Source: Telopea speciosissima
Taxonomy: Eukaryota > Streptophyta > Magnoliopsida > Proteales > Proteaceae
Direction of reading: 5' to 3'
Length of the DNA stretch: 64,000 nucleotides
Assembly (NCBI RefSeq): GCF_018873765.1
Contig: NC_057920.1
Location: 11,111,307-11,175,306, forward strand
Shown: positions 33,501 through 45,700 of the stretch, piece by piece
Layout: every line of letters starts with the position of its first letter
Numbering within the stretch: position 1 is the first letter of the stretch
Position numbers and translations under genes: made by a program
Notes under the pieces: model-generated
Seen by the model: only the letters and a program-made list of their open reading frames with translations
Database searches by the model: none
Told to the model about the DNA's origin: nothing

Positions 33501-35630
33501 TAATTAAATATACTAAATTTCAGAAAAATATCATCAAAGCTGCAGAAGAAACACCCAGGGTGGAGAGAGCAAGGGTGAATAGTGCATATTTGGTTACACC
33601 ATAAATAGAATTCACATATGATTCTGATATAATGCTTTTATGTTTGAATTATTCTAAAAAGAAGAGGGAAAGAAATTAAAAGCTGCTTGATCCTGTCTTG
33701 ATTCCATGATGCAGATAAATATTCTTATTCTACACCTAAAGTGTTTTGCCTGATTTTAAGCCATATCTGTGCTTTTAAAAGTGAACTGTGCTTGAACCCT
33801 GCAATGAGTTTTTACCCTTCCATGAATTTACTACAGGGCATCACAGTACACAATTGTAGCTTGGTTAAATATTGTATGTGAAACACTGTGGGTCAGATGT
33901 TCAGCTATACAAAACCCAAAAAAGGAAAAATAGAAACAAGTACTGTACTGCTATATCAGGACCATCTATCACTATTATTATCGAATCTGATACAACAATA
34001 GAGATCTTGTTCATCCGTCTTTCTCCATCCTATGTTTTCATTTATGCTACTGGGTATTGCACTTGACCAAATAGGTCAGAGTGGGCTGTGCACTTATAGT
34101 CATGCCACACATTGACCATGTGCTCTAGCAACAGGATTATGAAGTAGTAATTCTTCAGTTCCTTTTCTGCATCTATGCACCGCTGCCTTCGATCACAAGG
34201 TACTTGACCTGAGACTTTCGATGTTCTCTGGTCCTAACCAGTGAAGATGGGAGAGTTCAACACTATGACATTTGGAATTTTACAATGTGATGGATATATA
34301 TGTTCAGGTACATATACTTACAGAACAAGATTTCAAGTGGATAGTGATGGAGTGGAGAGGGGCTTCCGGAGGGTAATGTGATCGACAGAGCCCTTTAAAG
34401 CTTGAAGGAATGTTTTATAGGACAGTCATAAGATCGGCTATGAGGAATGGCATGGAATGTTGGAGAGTTAAGAAGCGTCATATAGGTAAGCTAAGTGTAG
34501 CAGAGATGATCAGGATTTTGAGATGGATGAGTGGCAAAACCAGGAAGGATGAAAATAAGGAATGACCATATTAGAGCTGGTTTGGAGTAGCCTTGTTCAA
34601 CGGAGCCCTCTGGACGCTCCAGTTTGGAGGAATGACTTGATTCATATTGAAGGTACTAAAAGAGCTAGAGGCAGGCCTAAAATGATCCTAGGAGAAGTGT
34701 TGTGGAAAGACATGTATAGTTTAGGTCTTGTCTCTAGTATGACGTCGAATAGAGTTGATTGGAAGGCAAGGATCCGTGTATCCAACCCCAATTAGTTTGT
34801 ATAAGACTGATTTGTAATAGTTGTTGTTGTGTTCCTTTACTTTTACTTTTATTTTTAATATTTTGTCTTCGCAAGGACCCGTGTAGCCAATCCCATTTAG
34901 TTGGGATACCTGAGTTGTTATTGTTGAAGTGATGGTACTCAGGGTAGAAATTCACAACTGGGAGCTCAAGTCTCCTTTGTAGAGCATAATCCAAACCCTA
35001 CCATTGGATGGGGCTGATAGGATGTTATTGGGAAGACTCCAAAATTTTCTTTGACATTGTAGGGCAGAAAAGGCCAAGCTAGTACACCAAATCAGTGACA
35101 ATAGTTGGAAGAAATATTTAACCACTACCCTGAGCTTCCTTCCTACATCAAAACCAAACCTAGGACCAATATGGCACTACTTACAAAGATCATCAACATA
35201 ATGGGTCCAACCAACAAGGCCAATATGAACCTATGTTTTTTCAGACAACTGAAAAGATGTTTAAGATCAGCCACTGCGTCTGTCATTTAACTACCCAATC
35301 TCCCAAACACATTCATAGCATAAAAGCAAGCTTGTACTAATGAGGAAACCGTGGAAGACACCTCTGGTTCTTAAAGGTAGTACATTATTCATTTTCATAG
35401 ACTCCAAACTAACCAGAAACCTCTGTTTTTTCTATCAGCTGGCAAACTAAGAGAAGGATCAACAGGAAGAGAGAGAAAAAAAATTTACCCACAAGATGGA
35501 AATAAAAATAAACTTATGTTTAGAGGTGAAAGACAAGAACTACCAATCTTCTTGTTGAAAAGCCGGGAAACATGATCTTGAAGAAGTGATTCCTCTCGTC
35601 TGGAGGTATGTTCTGGCTCCTATTCACCAT
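30550..35630 (-). CDS. REM-type B3 transcription factor with two B3 domains, gene D
   Basis: Predicted nuclear DNA-binding protein of 310 aa. Exons: 35544..35630, 33120..33486, 32367..32593, 30550..30801, with GT-AG introns and consistent phases. Exon 1 is MVNRSQNIPPDERNHFFKIM to STRRL. B3 domain 1 (about residues 16-112) carries RIPPDFAEHI, HWRIKL, DGWQDFVKDHSIYDYNFLVF and GYDGNTCFDV. A basic, Ser/Lys-rich linker follows (KPKGLKKARRENVEL, SSSRRRPPSEEEKAK). B3 domain 2 (about 207-305) carries FPCFLRCL, YIPIKFARTH, KVTLRNRKGQAWRINLVY, GGWREFVRANKLQEADICVF and ends KKV-stop. Exon 3 must start at 32593 to keep frame. Its C-terminus is seven codons shorter than E and F because the stop comes earlier. 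Intron 1 (2.06 kb) contains a LINE insertion. Confidence 0.87.
32839..32970. repeat. Intronic MITE shared by genes D, E and F
   Basis: A unit bounded by TTCACCCAC and GTGGGTGAA lies in intron 2 of D here, of E at about 40357-40482 and of F at about 48752-48884. Its presence in all three copies means it predates the tandem duplication. Confidence 0.6.
34351..34927 (+). mobile_element. 5'-truncated RTE-like LINE in intron 1 of gene D
   Basis: 577 bp flanked by identical AGTGATGG (34343-34350 and 34928-34935). The plus strand encodes the degenerate C-terminal end of a LINE ORF: ECWRVKKRHIGKLSVAEM, LRWMSGKTRKDE, GTKRARGRPK and DWKARIRVSNPN, with several stops and frame changes. The 3' tail ends in TTGTTATTGTTG-type repeats, as in plant RTE elements. 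Genes E and F lack it at the same site, so it landed after the duplication. Confidence 0.85.
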
Positions 35631-35970
35631 TTTTGGGTTTTGAGTTACAGAACAAGTGTGTTTGTGTGTGTGAGAGAGAGAGAGAGAGAAAGAGGGGTGG
35701 GGGGTTAGTGCTGCAAGAAAAGTGAAGTTTGAAGCTCTCAACTCATGCTGTCATTTCATCTCCAGCTACTGTTTTTGACAGTTATATCTATTGGCGGGAA
35801 TTCAGACCGTGAGAAGTAAATGATACTTTTTCCTCTTACGGCAGGTCACCTATAGCCTATTTTATTTGAACGCTTGATTTGCCTTGTTAATGGACGGATG
35901 GAGGGTATTCTAGTAATCTGGGTCTTCTTTTCAAATGAAATTTCCCACTCAACCCTTGGTGGGATCATCA

Positions 35971-36125
35971 TCCTCTCCAGTTCGCTGCCCAGTACAGTTG
36001 TTTGGTTCCTCTCATAGAGGGACGGAAATGACGACCTAATCTCCTGCCTGAACACACTGCCCGAGTGAGGTTAAGTCGTCATTTCCGCCCCTCTATGAGA
36101 GAACCGGGCAGCGAATCTGAGAGGA
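35971..36125. mobile_element. Foldback MITE upstream of gene D
   Basis: Arms of about 60 bp: GTTCGCTGCCC...CTCTCATAGAGGGACGGAAA against its inverse TTTCCGCCCCTCTATGAGAG...GGGCAGCGAA. It is absent from the matching place upstream of gene E. Confidence 0.7.
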
Positions 36126-36243
36126 AAAAAATTCCCTTTGGCGCAGGGAGTGGCAAGTTGGAGAAGTGAGGACTGGATCTTAGAATCTCCATTTTGGAAT
36201 TTGGATGGATACCGACCTCAACAATGAGTTACTAATATCCTGT

Positions 36244-36642
36244 GCATGGTTTTAGGGATTGGTAGTGGTTTGGTAGAATCGCCTTGATTGGATCGGTATC
36301 GATCATGGGCAATCCCGATTCTAGGCAATTCAATATCGGTGGATCAATATGGACCAAGGGTAAAAGGGTAAAAAATCATTGTTTAAATGAAAACCAAATT
36401 ATCTCCTCCAGTTCCCCAGTCCCTCTAATAAGGGGGGCAGTGGACTGCACCCAGGCAGAGTGTTCATGTAGGGGTAGGGTGGTCATTGCCCCCCCCCCCC
36501 TTGTTAGGGGAACTGGGCCGGGAGAACTGGAGGAGATACAGATCCAGGGTAAATCCGTCCGATCCAGACTGACATTGGGTGATCCAGATCGGTATCTACC
36601 GAGACCGATCCATATCCAATACGGATTCCTAAAACCCTGGTC
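36244..36642. mobile_element. 'TATCGG'-type MITE with a second MITE nested in it
   Basis: The outer element is bounded by CATGGTTTTAGGGATTGG and CGGATTCCTAAAACCCTGG. A matching copy without the insert lies at about 43985-44220 in the gene E segment. The inner element (36400-36538) has ends TATCTCCTCCAGTTC / GAACTGGAGGAGATA and a poly-C tract. A fragment of the same inner family is at about 54750-54852. Confidence 0.7.
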
Positions 36643-36934
36643 CGGTGAGCTCCTTGAAGCATTAGGTCAACTTAACGGTCTCAAGATTTTTTTGGTAAAA
36701 GTATGGTCTCAAGATTGTACTCAGATATTTATGGTCATTATTATCACTCCTTTATATTTGCTCTATATTTATTCAAATTCTTCTACTTCAAACTTTTTTT
36801 TTATTTTTCTGATTTATCCAAGAAAAGCAAACTTTTACCTCTTTCTCCCCTGTTAATTCAAAATCCTCCCCCCCCCCCCCCCAACTACTCCTCTCCAATG
36901 TGACAGCGCTTACTTGTTTTTGACTCATATTGGG

Positions 36935-37880
36935 AACATTGCATTGTTTCTTGCTTCAGTTCAGCTTGGATGTCAATGCCATTATAGAAACAGCTCTCAT
37001 TCATTCTGTTTGACAGAATGCCCAACAAAAAAAATGTTTCTTGGGATGTCTTATTTCAGGCTATTCGTATAATGGATTTAATGAAGTGGTTCTTTGTGTC
37101 TTTTTAAATTGATGTTGCGGCTGAAATCCGCATGAGGTGAACCTGCACATAGAGAGCCAAGAAGCATGACCGAAGAGCTAATTGGAGTGAGCTCCGGGAG
37201 TCTGGGGGACTCTTCGATGCCTAAGTCAGATCTCAGGGAAACAACAGTGGAGCGAGAGAGTATAAAGAGCAGTAGGCTTAAGATTGCTTGATTTCACCTG
37301 TGTACTTCAAGTGTTGTAGTTCTCTTCATAGGACGAGGAAGGAATGTCTTGAGTTTACGTAAGCTTCAGATTCACGTAGTCTTGAGCTCATGCAGAACAC
37401 ATACTTTCGAGTTTGGGCAGGAGATCCAAGCGAGAATCGTTGAACAGAATTTGTCTCTTCATGTGTGGACTTGCTTACATGACTTGAAGCTTGAGTCCCT
37501 ACCATGTAGCGCTTACCCTTTGGTGAGCTAATCTTATATGTATCATTGATGCAAAGAATGGGTTCCTTGTAGATCTCATGACAATTACGAGCTTCATATC
37601 TGTTTGCTCAATTTGAGGTTGTTTACAGACAGGAACTGCAATTCATGGTTACACAATTAGAAATGGCCAAGACTGCTCTAATTGATATGTAAGTAAAGTG
37701 CAGGTGCACTGAATAAGGATACAGAGTGTACAAAATGTGATATCTGTCAGAAGCAATTCCAACAGACACCTTGAAACTTTGATGTTCAGAATTTACAATG
37801 CTATACTTCATTCTTATGGGATGGATCAACTGGCTCAGACCTTTGCCCTGCCCCAACTGGTTAAGATTTGTATGATCCTT
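36935..37880 (+). pseudogene. PPR gene remnants interrupted by an LTR fragment (segment 1)
   Basis: 36945-37110 encodes PPR-like pieces (LDVNAIIETALIHS, then LISGYSYNGFNEVV) and 37625-37700 another (KTALIDM and VKCRCTE), all out of frame with each other. Between them, about 37125-37330 resembles a minus-oriented LTR R/U5 piece (fossil). About 37720-37830 matches a PPR-like stretch found again near 45570. Not translatable as a whole. Confidence 0.6.
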
Positions 37881-38692
37881 GGTAGATAAGAGATGGTTTA
37901 AGAAAGCAAAAGCCCTGAGACTACCCCATAACCTTAATCTATGTTATCGGACACGGCAAAAGATACAGCGGGGTGTGGAGAAGATTCAATTTCTAGCATT
38001 CTCCTTGGCTTAAATGCAGTGTTGAACACAGGTACAAATCATAGTTTGAAGTATCCAGATAACATAGTCACTAATATATACCATAGGTGGGATGGATATC
38101 TTTTGGTGTACTAGTTTGCAGATAGATTTGGTAGGGAAGTGACAAGTGATGAACCTAACATGTTGCCATCCCTACCCAAATTATTCTTTTAATGTTATGT
38201 GGTAGAATTAAACTCAGTTCTAGGGTTGTCCTAAACCTTTGGATGGAAATGTTTACATTGGATTGATGAAATAGCTCCAAGTTTAACCCGCGAAAAAACT
38301 GTTGGATTCTAATCTTCTATCTCAATGCAGATGGACTAAAATCCCAATTGTGGAAAACTTAAATACTTTTTATCAACCTTTGTGATAGAATATTTCAATA
38401 AAATCTGAGCTGCTGCATCTCTTATGGGTCCCTTCTATTCACAGAGCTAAGATTTCTACTTATATATATAGCTAAACTGAAAGCAAAACACAGTGCATAC
38501 AAATTTTTTTTAAGAGTTTCTGAGCTGAAATATCTAGTGAAACCATGCCAGAGTAACTGTCTTTCTCCATGCAAAAATGAAAAGTCTGGAGCAGCATTTC
38601 CAACAACATTCTAACTACCATCTTCTGTAAGTACTTATCATAGATAGGGAGCTAGGAGATAAGAGGAGAATCCCCCATCCTGAAAGGAGACA

Positions 38693-41600
38693 TCAAATTT
38701 GTTCTTCAATCGCAAATTTAACTTCCTTAACTGCTCGGAAAATATGGACCTGCATTTCAAACTTACCCACAAGCTCAAAAACGCAGATATCTGCCTCTTC
38801 AAGTTTATTAGCACGTACAAATGCCGGCCAACCTCCACATAGGGAAGTCCTTCTTGTGGTATAAATTATGTTTACTCTCCAAGCTTGGCCTTTTCTGTTC
38901 CAAAGGGTAACCTTTCTTTTCTTCTGAGGATGAAAATGTGTTCTGACAAAGTCGCTTGGGATTAGCTGGGTGAATAATGTTTGGTTAGTAAAAGAACAAT
39001 CAATAATAATAACAAAAAATTATTGTTAATAAAAGAATATCTTGCAATAATAACAATCAATAATAATAACAAAAAATTCCTATTATTATTTGATATCTCT
39101 TTCTTGTATTTTATATCAAGGTTTAGCAACTTCATAGAGGAGCTGATCCACCTCTGGACTTTATAGCTTCCTGTCATAATTTCATATAATGAGATCATAT
39201 TTTTCTATCTCAAACTTTTGGAATTTGGAGGGCCAATGATCAATTTGAACATACTCACTTCTAAATTTGATTCTTTTATTTATTTTAATGCTTGTGGGCA
39301 TCTCACCTTATCCAAAACTATAATTACTGAAATAACAAGAAGCATTGGGAGGGTAGAAAGATTGGGAATTTGAAGCAAATCCAAGCTTCACAAAAGTAGC
39401 AACCAAAACACACATTGACCGAGATATATTTCACTCATGTTTTTGTCCTTGTGGATGATTTCAGGTTCTAGTTAGGTTCTGGAGACAACTTAAGGCAATA
39501 TAAACTTGGGTTTCATGCAGTTCTCTACCTCTACAAGGACAAATTATGGGATGATACAAGTTTAATGCTCCAAAAATGGTGAGTCAAAGTTGAGAGCTTT
39601 TTAAACTACTTCCTTTATGATCTTAACTGGTCATGAGGTGCTTTACAATACCCTTTAAGATTAATTTGACTCAATATTTCTAGACCTTGCCTAGTTTGCA
39701 ACTGCATCCAGCTCTCTTATGTTTGGAGATAGATAGTGCACCAGGAAGTTTTTATTATAGAAATTATTTAGTTAGTTATGTATAGATTTGGCTTAATTAG
39801 AATATTGATCATAAAATTATAAAAAGAAGCAAACAAGTTGCATAAAACTCACCACATAAAATCCCCGGTGCACATTTGATTCAGTTAAACACCTCAAGAA
39901 ACAAGGAAACTTGGAAGTAAAAGACTCTGCTTCTTTCCAAATTTTTGCCTTCTCTTCTTCAGTTGCAGGCCGCCTTCTTGACGAGGAGCATATAGTTTTT
40001 GAAAGTGGTTCATGGGTCAGCTCAACATCCTCTCTTTTAGCTTTCTGAAGCCCATTTAGTTTAAAAGTTGAAAGGAGTTGCCCTGTCGCATGTAAACCAA
40101 TGTCACAAAAGCATTTATAAGGTACCTAGAAAAAAAATGTAACCTTATGGAGTATAAATCCAAAGCATTTTCATTTCAACTCCTCGGAACAATGTTTCAT
40201 GAACTTTTTCAATTAGTGTGATTTTCTTTTAATTAAAAAAAAAAAGCATTTTCATTTCCAGATCCAGCCAGTGACATGTCTTAATGCTCCAAATGCACAT
40301 ATACTAAACAACTAATGAAGTTATGTAATCTTATAAACATTTGGATTTAAAATTCCTTCACCCACAGCCCACTTTTTGCAAATGGATGGGACTCCTGGGA
40401 GCCGTGCCGATTTCGGACCTTTGTACAATAAGGGGGATAATTATAAGATCACAGTAGTGGGTGAATGTTCACCGTGGGTGACAAAAACTTTCCCCTAAAC
40501 ATTTTGAGTTTTTTAAAGAAATATATGCACATACATTCAAATGCATAAAGGGCAGTTCTATTTACAGTTAAAGTGGAAAGATAGTGTTAACACAAACACC
40601 AAGAAACACGAAGAAACAAAACAGATTCAAGGAAGATGACACAGATTTAACGTGGTTGACACACCAATCTGATGTGCTAAATCCACGGGCGAAACTGAAG
40701 ATGATTCACTATGTGATGGCAGAAGAATACAGTGGAGATCTCTCAAGAACACCAAAAGTCACTATAAGAACTCTCCCCATAAACCCTAACATGAAAAAGC
40801 CCCAAATCTCACTTCTTTTTCCTTGCTTAAACAACAGGACAATAAAACAAAGAAACACTGTCAGGTTGATCCATAGGATAGGAAAAATGGGCTGCCACCA
40901 AAATTGTCGCAGCGGGGGAAAACTTTGAAATGGGTACAAGAATTCAAGACGCACATAATAGATATGGCTAGAAATTCAAGAGCTGCGAGTAATTTTTCAA
41001 ATTCATACCTGGATCATCTTTACTGACTTTTTGAACACAATCAGTGGAAGTCTCTGATGATTTATCACATTTCTTAGTTCCATCGGAGAAGGCAGATTCT
41101 TGATTGGGTTTAGTACTAAACACATAATCTCTCTCACATGCACTCCCATCAAAAATTTTTACATCAAAACAAATATTTCCATCATATCCAAAGACAAGAA
41201 AATTATGGTCATAGATGGAGTGATCTTTTATAAAATCTTGCCAACCATCCTCTATATATGTTCCACTTGTAGTTTTACTTAATTTGACGTGCCAGTGATT
41301 ACCACAAGAATCCTCTAGGGTGGCAAGTTTATATGCTTCAGTCGAAATGTGCTCCACAAAGTCTGGTGGGATCCGCTGCAAGTTATAACAATTTAATAAA
41401 CAAATTTTCAGAAAAATATCATCAAAGTTGCAGAAGAAACACCCAGGATGGTTAGACCATAAATAGTCAATTCACATATGATACCCATATAATGCTAGTA
41501 TGTTTGAATTCTTATAAAATAAGGGGGGAAAGAAAATAAAAGCTGCTGGATCCATTCTTGATTCCATGAAGCAGATAAATACTCTAATTCTAAACCAAAA

Positions 41601-42810
41601 GAGTTGTGTCTGAATTTAACTATGATCGAACCTACCCTGCAATGAGTTTTTACCCTTCCATGAATTTACTACAGGGCAGCACAATACACAAATGTAGCTT
41701 GGTTAAAATTGTATTCGAAACACCATGGGTTAGCAGTTCAGCTATACAAAACCAGAAAAAAAAAAATAGAAACAAGTATTGTACTGCTGTATCAGGACTA
41801 TCTATCACTAGTGTTATCGAATCAGATACAACAATGGAGATATTGTTCATACATTTTTCTCCATCCTGTATTTTCATTTGTGCTGCTGGATATTGTACTT
41901 GACAAAATAGACCAGAACAGGCTGTGCACATATATTCATGCCCCCACAATGACCATGTACTCTGGAAATAGGTTGATGAAGTTTTCTGCATCTATGCACC
42001 TCTGCCTTCGGTCACATGGTATTTGACCTGAGACTTTCGGTGTTCTCCGGTCCTAACCGGTGAAGATGGGAGAGTTCAACACTATGACATTTGAAATTTT
42101 ACAGTGTGATGGATATATATGATCAGGTACAAATTCTTACAGCACAAGATTTCAATTGGATAGTGATGGAGCTGTGTGTAGAAATTCACAACTGGGAGCT
42201 CTAGTCACTTTTGCAGAGCATGATCCAAAACCCAACCATTAGATGGGGCTGATAGGATGTTTTGGGGAAGACTCAAAAAATTTCTCAGACATTTTAGGGC
42301 AGAAAAGGCCATAAACTGTTCCTATATCTCTCCAGTAGATAACAGCCCAAGCTAGTATACTAAATCAGTGAAAATAGTTGGAAGAAATATTTAACCACTC
42401 CCCTGAGCTTTCTTCCTACATCAAAACCAAACCTGGGATCAATATGACACTACTTACATAGATCATCAACATAATGGGTCCAACCAACAAGGCCAATATG
42501 AACCTACGTTTTTTCAGACAACTGAAAAGATGTTTAAGATCAGCCACTGCGTCTGTCATTTAACTACCCAATATCCCAAACACATTCATAGCATAAAAGC
42601 AAGCTAGTAGTAAGGAGGAAACCGAGGAAGACAACTCTATTCTAGCTTAGAGAAAAAAAGTTTTAAGCCCAGAAGATGGAAATGAAAATAAACTTATGAT
42701 TAGAGGTGGAAGGCAATAACTACCAATCTCATTGTGGAAAAGCCCGGAAACATGATCTTGAAGAAGTGAGGCCTCTCGTCTGGAGGTATGTTCTTGCTCC
42801 TCTTCTCCAT
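38693..42810 (-). CDS. REM-type B3 transcription factor with two B3 domains, gene E
   Basis: Predicted nuclear DNA-binding protein of 318 aa. Exons: 42724..42810, 41009..41375, 39853..40082, 38693..38965, all in phase with GT-AG introns. Exon 1 is MEKRSKNIPPDERPHFFKIM to FSTMRL. B3 domain 1 carries RIPPDFVEHI, HWHVKL, DGWQDFIKDHSIYDHNFLVF and GYDGNICFDV. The linker is NGLQKAKREDVEL and SSSRRRPATEEEKAK. B3 domain 2 carries FPCFLRCLTESNVHRGFYV, LIPSDFVRTH, KVTLWNRKGQAWRVN, GGWPAFVRANKLEEADICVF and ends FAIEEQI. Exon 2 is almost identical to that of F, whereas exon 4 differs far more. Intron 2 contains a solo-LTR insertion. The 5' leader has a duplicated unit of about 70 bp. Confidence 0.87.
40584..40959 (-). 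mobile_element. Copia-like solo LTR (fossil) in intron 2 of gene E
   Basis: 376-bp insertion relative to genes D and F, bounded by AGATA on both sides (40579-40583, 40960-40964). On the minus strand it starts near TGTGCGTCTTGAATTCTTGT and ends near GTGTTTGTGTTAACA, with the TTAGCACATCAGATTGG/CCACGTTAAATC words common in plant copia-type LTR ends. It has no coding part. Related to the large LTR fossil at 51478-54294. It is younger than the tandem duplication. Confidence 0.7.
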
Positions 42811-42814
42811 TTTT

Positions 42815-42985
42815 GGTTTTTTTTTTCAAACTTTGAGTGTCGTAGATTGCAGAGCAGCAGTGACAAGAGTTGGAGAACAGGTAAGGGAGATTTTTTGGTT
42901 TTTTTTTCAAGCTTTGAGTGTTGTAGATTGCAGAGTAGCAGTGATAAGAGTTGGAGAACAGTAAGGGAGAGAGAGAGAGACAGAT
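42815..42985. repeat. Tandem duplication of about 70 bp in the 5' leader of gene E
   Basis: Two direct copies (about 42825-42895 and 42897-42965) share TTTTTTTTTCAA, CTTTGAGTGT, GTAGATTGCAGAG and AGAGTTGGAGAACAG. Gene F has one copy upstream of its start (about 50937-51003). Confidence 0.8.
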
Positions 42986-43067
42986 ACTGCAACTGCAACA
43001 AAAGGGAAGACTTGCGGTTATATCAAATCATTAATTGCGGGAATCCATATTCCAGACTCGAACTACA

Positions 43068-43793
43068 AGGGTGTCAATCGGTTCGGTTTCGGCCATTCAG
43101 TTTGGTTTCGATTCGATTTCATGAAGTAATGATGTGATCCACATCCAAATCGAGAACGGTTCTAGAATTAAATCCAAATCCAAATCCAAACCTGTTCGAT
43201 TCGGTTCGAATACGGTTTCAATTCGAGTCTTGATACGTTTTAATTCAATTATACAGATCAGTTCGTATTCGGTTTGCTAAACGGTTCTACTATTTGGCTT
43301 TAAATTCCCAGCAACATCTGCTATTAAAAGTTCTACAAATGCCCATCTTGTATTTTTGGGCCTTATATTTTTAAATGCACAGTTTGAAAATCCATTTAAT
43401 TAAAAAGTTATGAAAGGTTGGAACTTGGAATTTGGGATTTGAGAGAGACGAAGAGTTGTAGATAATAGAGATAATAAAACTCTTTTAAAATTATAAAAGG
43501 TTGGAACTTGGAACTTTGGAAGGTAAAGAGTCTCCTGCAACAAAGGAATGAAGAAATACAGCATTAAAGCCTAAAACCTAAAGGTCAACTCTTAAACGTA
43601 AAGTTGTAAAACTAAAAAAACTAGGGATTTAGGTTCGGTCATTCGGTTAGAACCGATGGTTCTTACATTGAAACCATATCCAAATAGAATCGAAATAAAA
43701 TCTTGTTTGGTCGATTCAAATTAATTCGGTTTGATTCGATTTAGTTAATTCGACTCGGTTTTGGATTCGGTTCTGATTACATTTTGACACCCT
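43068..43793. mobile_element. hAT-like non-autonomous element with CGGTTCGG-rich interior
   Basis: About 726 bp with ends AGGGTGTCAATCGGTTCGG and the inverse of AGGGTGTCAAAATG. Flanks AACTACA and AACTGTA suggest a slightly diverged target duplication of about 8 bp. Both sides are rich in GGTTTCGATTCG-type words; the centre is AT-rich. Segment 1 has the empty site near 35805, so the insertion followed the duplication. Confidence 0.72.
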
Positions 43794-44429
43794 TAACTGT
43801 AAGAAGTAAATGATTCTTTTTTCTCAAGTGGAAGAAGGTCAACCGTTCGATCTTTTCTAATCACTTTATAGCCTATTTTATTTGAACGCTTGATTTAGGC
43901 GAAGTCCATTGCCATGCATCATGGGCAGTGGCTAGTTGGAGAAGGGAGGAACTGAGGCTCAACAATGAGTTCCTAATTTCCTGTGCATGGTTTTAGGGAT
44001 CGTAGTGGATCGGCAGAATCGCTTGGATCGAAATGGTATCGGTCATGAGTGATCCCAAATCGGTGGATCAGCAAAGACCAAAGGCAAAAAAATAAAAATA
44101 AAAAATCACTTTTTAAATGAAAATCAAGTGTAAATCTGTCCTATCCAGACCGATACGGATTGCTCTACATCGGTATCGGCCAAGACCAACCCCATGTACT
44201 GATTCCTAAAACCCTGATCCTGTGAGCTCCTTGAAGCTCAAGGTCAACCCTCTTGTAGTAGTTGAATCTAGTACTAATCCTATTTAAGACAGTCCCTAGA
44301 TTGTACTCATTTATTTATGGGCTAATTATTAAAGAAAAAACAAACTTCCACCTCTCTTTATCCCCTGTCAATTCAAAATCCCTCCCCTCCCCTTCCTACC
44401 TGCCATTGCTAACTTGTGTTTGAGACTTT

Positions 44430-45700
44430 GAGTCATATAGGGAACATTGGACTGTTTCTTGCTTCAGTTCAGCTTGGATGTCAATGCCATTATAGAAACA
44501 TTTCTCATTCATTCTGTTTGACAGAATGCCCAACAAAAAAAAAAAAAATCTTGTGAAGTTGATGCAGAGAATAGGCTCTTGCTGGAATTCCATGATTTCT
44601 GGTGGTGGGATGAATGGGTATGGTTGATCATGCAATTCATCTCTTTCTGCAAATGAATAGGTCTGGCTTAGAGCCTGAAAATTCATTCTACTCTAGTGTG
44701 TACTGTGTTCATGTAACCATTCTGGAATGGTTGATCATGGGCTCCATATTATCAATTGTATGGTTAAAGATTGGCTTATAATGACGAATTTGCAACACTA
44801 TGCGCAGTCTGATGCTGGGGTTTATGAGGCCTTGCTTGGTGCTTTCAGAGTTCATGGAAATATAGACTTGGGGCTACAGATTTCGCGATAGCTTTTAGAG
44901 TTGGATCCAGATGATGCTGACAAGTAACTACATCTTGCTTTCAAATATGTATGCTGCTGCTGGAAACTTGGAGGGTATCAAAATGACCAGAGTATTATTG
45001 AGATCAAAGGGATTGAAGAAGCCCCAGGGTTAACTTCAATTGAGATAGATTGAGTGATCCATACATTAATGGCCAGAGACAGAGATCACCCCCAGTATCC
45101 TGAAATTTATGAGACGTTAAAGGGTTTGATTACAAAGATTGAAGCAGCAGGACATGTATCAGACACCAATTATGTTTTCCAGGATCTACCAGATGAGACA
45201 GATAAACATCCTGTATCACCATAGTGAGAAGCTAGCAATAGCTTTTGGGTTATGAGAACCCAACCTGGTACTACCATTCGAATTACAAGAATCTTTGTTC
45301 CTGTAATAATTGTCACAAAGTGGGAAAATTTACCTCCAAGGTCACTGGAAGAGAACATGCCATAAGATATGCAAATCACTTCTACTTTTTATGAGACAGA
45401 GTCTGCTCTTGCAAAGATTACTGGTAACTTTGAGAACAGCACATGTAAAATCTAATCAGGTAAGTTCCTTCCATCTTATATTATACTGTTTGTTAGTAAA
45501 TGAACAACTTTCATAATCAACAGTTCAAATGGAGGTTCTTGATCTGATGTATTATAAGAGTGTAAAAAATGTGAGATCTGTCAGAAGCATTTCCAACAGG
45601 CACCTTGAGACTTGGATGTTTAGAATATACGACGATATGCTTCATTCTTATGGGAGGGATCAACTGGCTTAGACCTTTTGCCTTGTCCCAACTGGATAAA
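44430..45700 (+). pseudogene. DYW-class PPR protein pseudogene (segment 2)
   Basis: In changing frames the plus strand encodes: a PPR piece (GSWNSMISGGG); HSGMVDHGLH and CMVKDWLIMTNLQHYA; an E-domain-like part (YEALLGAFRVHGNIDLGLQ, LLSNMYAAAGNLEG); an E+ / DYW-like part (DRDHPQYPEIYETLKGLI, AAGHVSDTNYVF, SEKLAIAFG); and a further PPR-like piece near 45570. DYW-class PPR proteins edit organelle RNA. Multiple stops and frame changes make this a non-functional relic. The same gene's remnants occur in segment 1, so the original duplicated block already contained it. Confidence 0.8.

Larger units (their letters stand above)
29600..37880. repeat. Tandem segment 1 (carries REM gene D)
   Basis: Starts at CAAATTATTCTTTTAATGTTA (29604), a marker that recurs at about 38176 and 46012, giving offsets of about 8.57 and 7.84 kb. 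Homology continues through the REM gene, its introns, its promoter and the PPR remnant. Private additions here are a LINE tail, a foldback MITE, a nested MITE and an LTR piece. Confidence 0.75.

Noticed and set aside
34562-34795. 77-codon ORF as a small gene
   Set aside because: It is the C-terminal tail of a 5'-truncated LINE with a target duplication.
36284-36856. A 190-codon plus-strand ORF
   Set aside because: It runs through a MITE nested in another MITE and then poly-pyrimidine sequence; no domain and low-complexity composition.
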